DNA of 64,000 nt from Rosellinia necatrix (taxonomy: Eukaryota; Ascomycota; Sordariomycetes; Xylariales; Xylariaceae). Under the pieces are notes generated by a model, which saw nothing but the letters and a program-made list of their open reading frames with translations, did not search any database and had not been told where the DNA came from. Numbering within the stretch: position 1 is the stretch's first letter; every line of letters begins with the position of its first letter. Positions 53,101 to 63,924 of this stretch are shown here, in pieces. The position numbers and the translations under genes were made by a program. The stretch covers positions 6,572,001 through 6,636,000 of the forward strand of contig JAGYVD010000001.1 in NCBI GenBank assembly GCA_021209875.1. The letters run 5' to 3'.

Positions 53101-54928
53101 AATATGTTAACCTTGGTTATATATTAAATTAAACATTTATTTGTAATATTTATATAATTAGCTATATTTAATTATTATAAATATCTTATTGCTGTTTAAT
53201 TTAAAATTAAATAAAATCTAAAATAATGTTGTGTTTAATGCTAATAAGTCTAACTTAGCTGTATTAGCGCGCGTTTTTTAATCGCAGTTATATTTATTCT
53301 TACGTTTATTCTGGCCGTTTCTTTTTTGTTGCTTTTTTTTTATTTTTATCGTACTACTTCTTTTATTTTTATTTTGATCTGCGTTTTTTAACGCTTGTTT
53401 TCTTAATTATTAAACTTTTTGTTATAATTTTAAATATTTTTTTTTATTTATAGATATTTATTTTTTGCTGCTGTTATTAAAAAAAGCTTTGTTTTAACGA
53501 TTTAAATTATATATTTTATTAAAATATTTTTATATTAAACGTTGGAAAATATTATTTAATTTTAAAGTTTAAATTAATATATATTAAAATTATAATGGTA
53601 TGTTAATTTCTATTATTAGCGTTTAAAGTTTTTATAGCTTAACTATATTTTAGTTTTTTATATTAATATAATAAAAATAATATTTTATTATATAATATAT
53701 TTTAACCATAGTTTAATTTGAATAAAACGTTTTGTTATAATAGCAAATTATATATTAAATCAAATAATTATTTTATTTCAAATAACGTTTAAATTTTATG
53801 TTTTAAACTTAAGTTATTTATTAATAGTTAATTTATTATTTTATTACAAAATTGCCAAACTTTTTAATACTATTTAAAATATAATTAATATTTATTAAAC
53901 ATTTTGTTCTCTTATTTTTAAATGTTTAAAAAACAAATTTATGTTTTCCGCAAAATAAAATACGTCTGTAAAAATAAGCTTATTTTTATTATCTATTATT
54001 TTTATATTGTTTTTATTTTTGTATTCAAATTAAACTAATTAATATTAGCCTCTTTTATATAGTTATTATATAATAAACAAATAAAACTATTAAATATTTA
54101 ATATTTTTTTTTCTGGTCTTTTTTTTTTATGTTTATAATTATTTTTACTATTTCAACTTTTTTTAGTCGAAAAGTTTTTTTAAAGGTTTTTTTTTACCGC
54201 TTTTTTTATTGTTTATATTTAAGCTATTTAAATTGTTTAAATTATAGTTTAATAAAAATAGTTTTAATAGGTTTTTATTATTTGCTAAATATAATAGTTT
54301 TATAAATATTATAGCAAAAAATATTGTAAATATATTATATTTAAATTAATATAATATAAAAAACTTTATATATTACTGCGCTGTTTTAATAAGTAAAGTT
54401 TTTATTAACAGGTATATAGCTTATGTTCTAAAACAGATTATTTAAATAATAAATATTAAAGCTATTATTAAAACCTATCGTTGTTTTATAAAAAGTATTA
54501 AAATAAACGATTTAAATAATTGTTTTAGTGCTATTATAGCTGCGGTTAAATATTAAAGTCTAAAATATTAAAATTTAACAAGCAGTGCTGCTATATATTT
54601 AATTATATTTAATATAGCTTTAAAAAATTAATTAGCAGTATAATAAAATATTTTAAAAGCTAAAGTTTTTATGTTAGCTGGCATTTTAATATTTTTTAAT
54701 TGTTATATTAGTTAATTAACTATTTTTGCCGCTTTAATATTTTCCGCATATTTTTTTGTTTTAGTTATATTATTTTGTAACTTGTTGTATTAATTTCATA
54801 AAAAGTTTATAGCGGAAGTAAATAATTTTAAAGCTTGTTTATTTAATTTAAATATTAATTTTTAATTTTATAATTTAAATTGCTATTATTATAGCAGGTT
54901 ATTCATGTTTTTTATAATATAGGTTTTA

Positions 54929-55111
54929 TAGTAGAGTTTACTAGGGGTAGTGTGGTTGAGTCTGTAAAAGTGTGATGTAGATTAGATGGAGGCTTCCGGT
55001 CCCGCAGGGACCAGAAGCCTTGTTAGGCTAGGTTACCTTATCTAAGCTACACAATCCTTATCTAGCTAGCTTCGCTAGCTAGATAAGGAGCCCCCCTTCC
55101 TGACTGTGTCA
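54929..55111 (-). repeat. Solo LTR1, 183 bp, inside R copy B
   Basis: Reverse-oriented, tagtagagtttac to gactgtgtca, flanked by TTTTA (54924-54928 and 55112-55116). R copy A has the empty site near 3350-3365 (tatagttttaaaac). Normal GC. Its ends confirm TG...TA termini for LTR1. Confidence 0.92.
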
Positions 55112-55729
55112 TTTTAAAACTATTTATTTTCTTTAAAAAAAATTAAAAAACTGTTATAATTATTAAACATTATTTTTTTAGTTTTAAACTAAGCTATAAT
55201 TTTAAAGTTTTTATTAAATTTTTATTAATTTTATATTATTTTTAAATAAGTTTAAAATGTAAACCTCTTATTTTTATTATTATTTAATTTACACTTATTA
55301 TTAATCTTATTTGCAACTATATTTTTTTAATATAAAATATTTAATATTTATAGATTTAGTTTTTAATTTTTATATAAAACAAAAAATGCTGGTTTAATAA
55401 ACTTAAGTTTTATTAATAGAAAAAGCGTTCTTTTATATTATTTTAAAATTAATAGTTTAAGTAAAATTATTTCAAAGCTAGAAATTTTTCCGGCTTTTAT
55501 AAGCTTTAAAATTAAATTTTTAATTATTAAAACTATTTTAAATTTTTAAGTGTTAAAATTCTAGGTTAGTTTTACGTTTTAATATATTAATAATTATTAA
55601 GTTTATATAAATTAATGATAATAATTTATATTTATTTTAATAATAAAAAATATATATAAGTTATATAATTTTTATAACTAAATTAACAAATATTATTAGC
55701 TGTTTTATAAATTTATATTTACGTAGACA

Positions 55730-55976
55730 TAGTTATGGATGACTGGTCCTTCCTGTAGCATGCGTGGCACGCGCAGGACATCTGTACACCTGTTGCCAAC
55801 TGGAGCGCACAGACCAGCTGTAGCGCACAGACTGGACCCACCCCACACCTGCACTTAGCCAGAATTCTAGTGGGCTAATTCCTCCTATTTACTCTTTCCT
55901 TTTTCATCTGTAGATTTTCGTACAATACATCACTTATTGCTGGAGCCTTGACTTCTTATTTGTGACTGGTGCAACA
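55730..55976 (+). repeat. LTR2 copy 4
   Basis: 247 bp, near-normal composition. It cuts off R copy B on its left. On its right the R sequence does not resume. The bases after it, ttgTGGCGGG, start with TGG three bases from the LTR end, as a primer-binding site complementary to a tRNA 3' end would. It may therefore be the 5' LTR of a decayed element, not a solo. Confidence 0.8.
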
Positions 55977-58880
55977 TTGTGGCGGGTTTATATATATTAG
56001 TTAGCAACAAATATACAGATATTCTGCGCCTGCTACATACACTATAGTTAAAAAACTAGTTATCTGTAACTTATATAAAAATTAATATAAAGTTATATTT
56101 TTACAAGCAAAAACTATTAATCATTTATTGATAATAACTGTTACTATAACAGCAAATATATAATAGAAAATTATGAAGTAACTATATCATAATTTTGAAA
56201 ATTTAAAAAATAATATTATAGCGCTAATTTCTAATTTTTATTATTAAAAAACATTTTATATTCAAAACAGTTTAATAACAAATTATAAACATTTTATAAA
56301 TTTAATGGTTATATATAATTGAACTGTTTTAATAAATAAAACCATTAAAATAAAAACTCTGCTAAACAATAAACTTAAAAAAATTTTAAACGTAATTATT
56401 AAACCTATTTAATTATTAATTATAAAATTTATAAAGTTATATAAGCAGAACATAAAATTTTTTAATAATATTTATTTGATCATTAACTATTTAATTAAGC
56501 TTTATATTAATAACATTTATGCCTGTAGCAATAATAATAGCATAAATTATACTACCTGCAGCATTAACAGTATTAATAATAACGCCCACTTCATTAATAA
56601 AAACATAAAAGAACTTTTTTAACTAAAAGAATATTTATAAACTAACCTATAAAAACTGTTAAAGAACAAATAATTATTAATACAGGCTTAGATTTCAAAT
56701 AACCTAGCTTTCAAAACATTAAAACATAAAATTCACATAATAACTTTATTAATATTATAATAATAACATATTTATTTTTAATATAATTATTTATACCGAC
56801 AATTTTTATCTATCAACCTGTGTCTTTTTTTATTGTTTTTTTATTAACAACTTTTAGGTGCTGTTTTTATTCATTATTTTTACATGTTATTTTTTCTTTT
56901 TTATTATTTTCTTTATTTTTATATATTATTCTTTATTTTTACTTGTTTTGTTACACAAAATATATAATAGAAAATCTTTCAGGACCACAATTTTTATTTA
57001 TAATTAATTATTTCTTATTTTAAATCCGCTAAATAATCTACTGAAAAAACAACTTCAATTAAAATACTACTAAACTTTGCATATCCTATAAACTTTTATG
57101 CGCTTTTTTTTTTTATCATACCGTATATTTTTATATTTGTTATTTAAACCTGTTTATAAAATTTAATTTTTTTATTTTAATCTTCGCTTAATCTTGCGGT
57201 TAAAACTGTTTTTTATATATTTTAAATAAAACATCTTATAGCTTATTTTAAAAATATTTTTAAATAAAGCCTTTTATACCTTTTTGTTAGCTTTACTAGC
57301 AACTTCAGAATTCTTTATTTTTTATATAAATCTTCATAAAATAAAGCATTTTATAGCTTACTTTTGGCCTTGCCAGCAACATTGTACTTTTAGTTAATTA
57401 TAATAAGTTTATATAATATTTCTTCCTTATAAATATAATATTTTCTTTTTTTTTATTTTATTTTATCATTTTGCTTCTGTCCCTTGAGCTAAATTCATAA
57501 AATTATTAATACGTTTATATAAAGAACAATTATAAACTTCTTTTGTTAGAATTTCTTTTTTAACAAAACTGTTTTTTAGAAAGCTTTTTTGTTAAAAGCT
57601 TTGTTTTAAAAAAGCTTTCAAAAATGACTATATATTAGTTATTTTAAATAGTTGATAACTAAATTAATTCCTTATCTTTTGCGCATTATCTAATACCTGC
57701 TATACATTCGTTTGTATTCTAATAATATATATTGCAATATTAATAATTTTGTATAATTTTTTAAAAGCTTTGAGTTATTTTTTCAATTTTTATAAATAAC
57801 TTAAACTTTAAAACTTTAATTTTGATTCATTTATAATGCTCTAAAACATTTATTTTAATTATTCTAATATTAACGCTCATATTATTAATTTTTAATAATC
57901 ATTATTTAACATGTTTTTTTAATACTATGAAAACATTAATATTTAATAGCTAGAAAATATAATTAAAATAAAGCTTATAAAGTATTAATTAAATTTTATA
58001 TATAAAATAAAAACTAGAAATTATTTATTTATTATATATTGAAATAATTTATATATTATTATAAATATAAATATTTTAAATATATAAAATAAACATATGT
58101 ATAAACTCATTAATATTAATTTAATTATAAAATTATTTCATGAATCAAAATTTAACTTTTTCATTAATTTAATTATTTTTGATTTAGTTTAAAATTATTA
58201 ATTTTGAACTTCAAGATTTTGAAAAATTATCAAAAAAGTTATTGTGAATTTTATTAATATATTTTAGTATGATAATTTCTTTATCATCTTTTAGTTTTTT
58301 AAAAAACTTATTAATAATTATTATTAATATTTCAAGCAACATTTGTTTTATTTATATTATAATATTAATAGAATAAAATATTTAAAACTTTATTAGTTTT
58401 AAATACTTAAAAACCATTTAACATTTAAAGCTATAGTTTTATTAATTTCTTTATAATTAATTATATAATATTTAATTAATTATACAAATACACTTTAAAT
58501 TAAAAATCATCCATATCATAACTTTTTACCTTTTTAATTTTAAATAAAATAATTAAAACTCATGTATTTTTAATATATAATTTCAATTAATTTAGCTAAT
58601 ATATTAATTAATTAATTAACCTTTTCAACAAAATATTGGAATTTATAAGCTTTCATTACTTTTTTATATTCATATTTTATTAACATAATATTATAAATTA
58701 TTTAATTTAATTTTTATTTAACTATTATCCTATAAATAACTATATTAAATTTAATATTATACATAGCTCTTATTATATATAGTTTTCTTTATAAAATAAA
58801 TATTTTTAAATAAAACAAAAAATATAATTTTCATAACATTTAAAAAAAAAATACAACATAAAAATTAATTAAAATATTAC
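55977..58880. other. AT-rich segment with a base pattern unlike the RIPed repeats
   Basis: No gene recognised. It is very AT-rich, yet tca, tga, aac, ttc and gaa words are frequent (for example 58120-58300). In the RIPed elements the leftover G and C sit mostly in gct/agc/cgtt words. The frame at 56820-57023 is a Phe/Leu/Ile-rich stretch without similarity that I can name. No terminal repeats found. Confidence 0.5.
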
Positions 58881-59025
58881 AGCGTGTTGAGCTGGACCAA
58901 GGTACGTGTAAAGCGCGTTTTTAGGCCCTGCGGGGTGGCCCATGAGGGGGTGGCCCGCAGCCTCCCCTGTTAGCTTATTTGGCTATCTCCTTGCGACCTA
59001 GCTGCTACCTCCTAGCGACTAGACC

Positions 59026-59247
59026 TCACTCTGGGCATTCCTCAAATGACAAAATGTTATAAATAGCTCCTCCTGCAAGGATGCAGCGTGACTTGTGGCT
59101 TCGGTAAGCTGCCATTGAAAGTAATGTGTTCCCGGCCAGTAAAATTGGACCGTGATACAGGAGGTTGCAGGCATCAGGACACCGCCTTAGACGAGAGTCG
59201 TTGTATTCGGGGGCTAAGTGCGTAAGTTGTGAGACGACCCTAATCAT
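59026..59247 (-). CDS. Possible small open frame or gene fragment, 73 codons
   Basis: An ATG-initiated frame in the normal-composition DNA upstream of the membrane-protein gene, on the opposite strand and with a mixed residue composition. I recognise no family, signal peptide or motif. The start is preceded by a possible splice acceptor (gctagcag), so it could be a last exon. It could equally be chance, as open frames of this length are expected in GC-normal DNA. The divergent layout would leave about 190 bp for a shared promoter. Confidence 0.2.
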   Translation of the reverse strand: MIRVVSQLTHLAPEYNDSRLRRCPDACNLLYHGPILLAGNTLLSMAAYRSHKSRCILAGGAIYNILSFEECPE

Positions 59248-59339
59248 CCCACACCACTGCTAGCCTGCTGCGAAGCAGAAATCGCTGATGCCATTGTAGG
59301 TGGCATTGCTGGGTTTGAATACGTGGCCATCTGCCTACA

Positions 59340-59437
59340 TTCTCTAAAACAATTAAATAGCTAACACCCTCCGCCCTCGTTTGCGTATTTTCTTCGTCTT
59401 AATGCAGCCACGCAAGTAACCAAAGCCGGTATCAACA
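59340..59437 (+). promoter_or_regulatory. Likely promoter and 5' leader of the membrane-protein gene
   Basis: A C/T-rich stretch (ccctccgccctcg, ttttcttcgtctt; about 59367-59400) precedes the ATG by 40-70 bases, a common feature of filamentous fungal promoters near the transcription start. The start context caacaATGTCC is good. A TATAAATA word lies further up near 59060. No specific regulator site recognised. Confidence 0.35.
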
Positions 59438-61015
59438 ATGTCCATCAACCGAGAGGGCCAGAGCTTGCCGAGACTATCTCCGGAATCTTTTAACACGGAA
59501 TATTATTCAGAGCAAGAGAATTCGGACCCAGAGTCATCCCGTCCCAGAACAGCGAGCACGCTTGTCACCAAGCATTATTTTCGATTCTATCACCAAGCCA
59601 TAGCAGACATACGATACAGCCGTAATAACCTCATACTTTGGCTCCTATCTACCCTCTTCTTTGCCGTCGTTCGTATTATTAGCAATAGATGGGATTCCAG
59701 ATGGGCCAACACGAGTGAAATGTACTGCACACCTAACGGCTTGATTGAGCCTGGCCGCCCCTTCGATCTTTGGGCGAGCTCAGACTTTTTCCAGGTCAAT
59801 ATTGCTACTGGCAACTTCACATTCACCCAGGCGAAGGTTATCGATACTGCATGGGACCTAGTAAGATCTTCTCTATTCTGTCGATGCCACTTGGCTTTTG
59901 TACTTTTATATCCACAGATCTAACGTTTGTCTCGCAGACAACGGGTCGTGGTGGACAGGCAATTTTGACCATGATAACATGGAAAGTGTTTGCTAAATGT
60001 GTGGCAATGTCTATGGCTACCCAACCCGTTACATTCGCCACGTATCGCGTCTTATTTGTTGACAGCGAGCCTTCTGTATCTTCTACGGCGAGTTTGCTCT
60101 ACGACTTCATTAAATTTCGAGGTCTTGGATCGAAGTGGGTCAGTGCTTTTCTGATATACAGCATGCTTCTTATTTTGGCCTTTCCGACATTAGTTAGTAG
60201 CGCAACTGGATATACTACACTTAACCAACCTTTTTTTTCCATTGACGATCACACACTGGTTCCACTTCCATCCCGTTTGACGACCGCGACATGGGAGTAT
60301 TATAATAAGACATATACATTCGATGATATTACACAGCAAGGAACATGCGTGCCATTTAAGGATGTGAGTGCACTCCAAATGCAATTATAATGAAAGTAAT
60401 AGACTCACCCATTCTTGCTGATAGAGGTACCAGTGGGGTGCCTCGTTCCTTCAGATCTTCTCGTTATTCACATCTGTCGCACTTTGGGCCACGGGATGCC
60501 TCGCTCTAGTTCTCTCAAGCCATGCTCATCGTGTTGCGAGTGACACAAGGGGCCAAAAGGATCCAAGGGACCCAAAAGGATATCAAGCTATGGGAATTCT
60601 TGTGGAATATATTAGCGAACAACTAACAGACAGTAATATGCAAATGACCACAACATCGGATCAACAATTGAAAATTGCGATAAAAGCAAATCTTGGTGGC
60701 GGCGCTATAGCGTTCGGCGCATCGGGTCAACGGCGAACATTTCGAGAGTGGCTTGCCAAGGAGCGAAAGTGGTTTATATGGTTGTGTGTGTCGATAATAG
60801 CAAGCACGTTTGAACATTTCCTATTTATGTCGGTGCCGACCATTGGGCATATTAGAATACTTTCCCCGGCCATCTTTACTCAGCTTTATATGTCTCTCGG
60901 CATTTTTTTCGCCATTATTACTGGGCACAGTCCAGGGAGCAGGGTCTTTTTGATTTTGGGCTGGACAGTGTTTGGTATAGGAGTTGGAATTGCTGACGGA
61001 TTTATTCCATTTTAG
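59438..61015 (+). CDS. Predicted multi-pass membrane protein, 479 residues, three exons
   Basis: Proposed exons are 59438-59860, 59938-60363 and 60425-61015. Introns of 77 bp (GTAAGA...CAG, branch-like CTAAC near 59920) and 61 bp (GTGAGT...TAG, branch-like ACTCAC) are both phase 0. Joining them gives one uninterrupted frame; the nearer acceptor at 59917 would cause an immediate stop. The N-terminal 60 residues are polar and Ser/Glu-rich. Hydrophobic segments are at about 64-81, 208-230, 289-313, 399-418, 430-449 and 456-474. A conserved-looking block, WDLTTGRGGQ (139-148), precedes an amphipathic region. A loop (235-285) holds one sequon (NKT). I recall similar proteins as uncharacterised in Pezizomycotina; I cannot give a function. 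No RIP, no stops: apparently intact, though surrounded by RIPed transposons. Confidence 0.85.
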
Positions 61016-61071
61016 TCTGTTGCTGGATTGTAGGAACATAGTTGATATGTTTAACGTATGGAATGCCTATT

Positions 61072-61485
61072 TCAATCACACAGCGCATCTATGATGGGCT
61101 TTTCAAGCAGATCTTTATGCACATTTCCAAGGCAGTCCGGATTATCATGTTGCTTTGCAAAATCCCAAACAATCTCCAACGTCGACAGCAAGGATCTCTT
61201 AGGCACAGTCACCCCCTGAAGAACAAGTTGCTCATCAGCCACCGCAAGTAATGTCCTCCACTCGTGCACGTATCTATGACGCCCATTGAACGCCCCTCCT
61301 GTGCTTCGATTCATGTTCCTAAGAATCTCTATTCTCAAGGATGACCATAATTTGTAACACAAGTGATCAGCGCATGGACATACTTCAGCACTGACTCCCT
61401 CCAGAGTGAAATCTTCCCTGGCTCGGGCGTGATAGTATCCTGCATAAAGGAGCTTTGCAGTTAAGATACAGGAGTAGAGTACAGA
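61072..61485 (-). pseudogene. 3' end of a broken protein-coding gene
   Basis: On the minus strand an open frame runs from after a stop at 61486-61488 to a TGA at 61072-61074 (137 codons). Its composition looks genuinely coding, for example HEWRTLLAVADEQLVLQGV and LEIVWDFAKQHDNPDCLG. There is no convincing ATG at its head. A likely acceptor (ttatgcag) with a branch-like cttaac just before it would make 61072-61439 a last exon. The upstream exons are absent: normal sequence ends near 61575 and RIPed DNA follows. It is convergent with the membrane-protein gene, stop codons 56 bp apart. Family not recognised. It could still be a short gene with a start that I missed. Confidence 0.5.
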
Positions 61486-61505
61486 TTAAGATACGGGAGT
61501 ACAGC
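61461..61505. repeat. Short tandem duplication beside the gene remnant
   Basis: Two copies of ttaagatac(a/g)ggagta...tacag, about 25 bp apart (61461 and 61486), partly overlapping the open frame of the remnant. Possibly replication slippage or a repair scar at the gene's broken end. Confidence 0.5.
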
Positions 61506-61777
61506 TTCACTTTACGGACCGACTTAAGGATCTATTAATGACCTACAGGATCTTTTAAGCTTTTATTTACAAACGGCGGTATTATTAGCTTTATTTTTTT
61601 TGATTAAATTAATTAAAATTATATATTATTTTTAATTTAAAGTTTTTATAATATTTATTATAGCTAGTAATATAATATTATTATTTTATATTCTGCTAGC
61701 TTTTATATAATAACTAGTAATTATTTTAAATATTTTTATGAGCTAAAATAATTTTTAATAAATAAATTTAATAATTG

Positions 61778-61852
61778 GGTTCTACTGAGGTCAGGGCTCC
61801 ACCACCTAACTTCCCCTTTTACAACCTCAACTTTCAGGCATATTAAGCTTAA
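61778..61852 (-). repeat. LTR-like fragment, less mutated
   Basis: A 75-bp patch of near-normal composition (gaggtcagggctccaccacc ... caactttcaggcata). Its reverse complement begins tatgcctgaa, as does 62492. Probably the outer end of an LTR of an otherwise RIPed element. Confidence 0.35.
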
Positions 61853-62486
61853 AATAGTTTTAAATTTGTGAAATTAAAACAAAAAAAAAGAGGTTAAAAC
61901 ATTATATTATTAAAAAAACGATTAAAAGTTATAATAATGCTTTCCTGTTTTAAAATTAATAACGTAGTAAAAAATATATAAGCAAAAGCTTTATTTTTAG
62001 TAATAATGCGGATTAAATTTTTTAGCGATATAAATAATATTATAATATTTAGTTTGCTACTAACTTATATGATATTAAATTAAACCTATAACTTTTTTTT
62101 AAAAAAACAAGCTAGAGCTAATATAATAAGCACCTCTCTGCTTTTAAAAAAAAAGATCGCCTAACACAAGCTATATTTCCGCTTGCAGCGCTTTAAATAT
62201 AAAAAAAAAGAACATTAGTTAAGCGGACTTAAATTTAGAATTAAGTTAAATTTAACTTAGCTAAAAAGTTTAAACTTAAAGTTTAAATTTATTAACATAT
62301 ATAAATTATGTTTTTATAATTTAATTAATAATAAGTTAACGTTTTAAAATTAATTAAAATTAAATTATCATAATATTTTATAGCAACTTTAAATTAATAA
62401 ACTTAATTAAACTATAAATAAAAAACATAAATATTTTAAACGCAGCTATAGTTTTATATATAAACAAAAAAAAATATTATAATATT

Positions 62487-62640
62487 GTGATAGCCTATGC
62501 CTGAAGTTATATTTATTAGGGTAGGAAATAAAGTTCATTTTTTAGCTAAGTAGCAGAAATTATAAACAGTATATATATAGCTTATAAAAGGCAGTTTTAT
62601 AAAGCTGGTTAGTTTTGGTTATATTAGTCCAAGTTTAATT
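62487..62640 (+). repeat. LTR-like fragment with TATA box
   Basis: tgatagcctatgcctgaagtt... followed by agcttataaaaggcag (62578-62593), which looks like an LTR promoter. The first 65 bases weakly resemble the reverse of 61778-61852. Right boundary not found. Confidence 0.35.
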
Positions 62641-63924
62641 GTTAATTTATAAGCTATTTAATAATTATTTAAAATAAAAATATATAATAGTTTATTTATA
62701 TTAGTTTATATGTTAATATTTTTTTCTAAATATTGTTTGTAATTTTTTTGTTTTTTAAAAAGATATAAGGTAGTTATAAGCTGTTTTATAGTTTTTATAT
62801 TTATATTTTAAATTTATAAATAAAGTTTTTTTAAATTAAAACAAATTTTTTATTAAGTTTTTTTTTTTATAAGTTTTAATTTATATATAAATATATATTT
62901 TATTAGTTTAGTTTATTAAAATATTTTAACGCTGTTTCTAAATATTTTATACTATTATTTTTTTTATTTATTATTTATTAGTTTTTATATGCTTTTTAAA
63001 TATTTTAAATATTTATGCGCGATTATTTTTTAATGTTTTGCTAAGCTCTGTTTTTTACTGCTTTATATACAGCTATATAAAGTTTTTAAGCCGCTTGTTC
63101 TTTTTTTTTTTTTTAATAATAATTAGCTTTATAAATTATTTTAATTTTTGCGGTGCTTTAATCTGTTGTTTAAGCTGTTTATAAATTAATTTTATTTTAT
63201 ATTATAAGCTGCTGGGCGTTTTATTATTAACACCATATCTGTTGTTTATTATTACAGTGAAGCTTTGTTTTTATTTATATTTTAGCTAGCTTATTAGTTC
63301 AGCTTATTAACATAGCTATATTTTTTCGTTTTTAAAAGTCAGTTTTAAACTGTTCGCAACTTTTTTATTAATTAATTAAGCCATTGTTTTTTATTATATT
63401 AACACAGGCTGTTTTTAGCTATTATTTTTATATTAATTTTATTAATAAAAAATAAAAATAACCTCTTTTCTTTTAGTTTTATCAGCTAATTTTTTTTTTT
63501 TTTTTTTAGCGCCTGGCGCTGCTTTTATTTATTTATAAGCTTTTTTAATTAAGTCTTAACGTTATTTACGCTTTTTTTTGCTTTTTGTTGAGCTTTTTTT
63601 TAATTTTTTGTTATTTATTTTTAAAAGCTTTTTTTTTTAAACTGTTTTTATGCTGCTTATAATAGCTTTAAAAGCCTTTTTTCTTCATGTTATTATAAGC
63701 AAGCTTTTTATTAATATTTTATATAGCCTTTTTTTTGGTTTTATTTATAAATATATTATATTATATATATATTATATTAATAAGCTCATAAATAATAATT
63801 TTTAGTTTTGTATATAAATTAAATTAATACTATCATTTTTTTATAAGCTTATTATAAACTAATTATAAAAAGAATATGCTATTATATATTATATATATTA
63901 TATAAATAAATAAAAATATTTTTG

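Larger units (their letters stand above)
47612..55729 (-). mobile_element. R element copy B: RIPed copia-like element, truncated at both ends
   Basis: It follows the reverse of copy C from just inside LTR1 (47711; cf. 45160) to the counterpart of copy A position 3945, where it stops abruptly at LTR2 copy 4. The left end is a partial LTR1 (47612-47710), which is its 3' LTR because sense is minus. About 640 bp plus the 5' LTR are missing. It contains two solo LTR1s and one TRIM, each confirmed by the uninterrupted sequence in copies A or C. The hydrophobic frame at 51708-51908 is the counterpart of the one at 41641-41847 (minus) and of a broken one at 55-255; it lies on the antisense strand and I do not regard it as a gene. 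Confidence 0.85.
61575..63922. other. AT-rich RIPed relic on the right side of the gene island
   Basis: No open frame. The part from 62640 on is T-rich on the plus strand, like antisense retroelement interior. Two LTR-like pieces are listed separately. Otherwise nothing recognisable. Confidence 0.55.

Noticed and set aside
56820..57023. 67-codon Phe/Leu-rich frame as a membrane protein or mitochondrial gene fragment
   Set aside because: Composition follows from T-rich DNA, and no cytochrome b, cox or nad signature is visible.
58885..59434. A 550-bp LTR from TGTTGAGCTGG to ATCAACA upstream of the membrane-protein gene
   Set aside because: The inverted ends are short, no target duplication exists (cagcg against atgtc), and the span would include the gene's promoter and leader. 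Only the GC-rich start remains LTR-like.
59590..61039. Minus-strand frames at 59590-59826, 59838-60041, 60190-60384, 60623-60817 and 60821-61039, and the plus frame at 61042-61251
   Set aside because: They are shadows of the three-exon gene or of the minus-strand remnant. The chosen exons give one continuous frame with proper splice sites.
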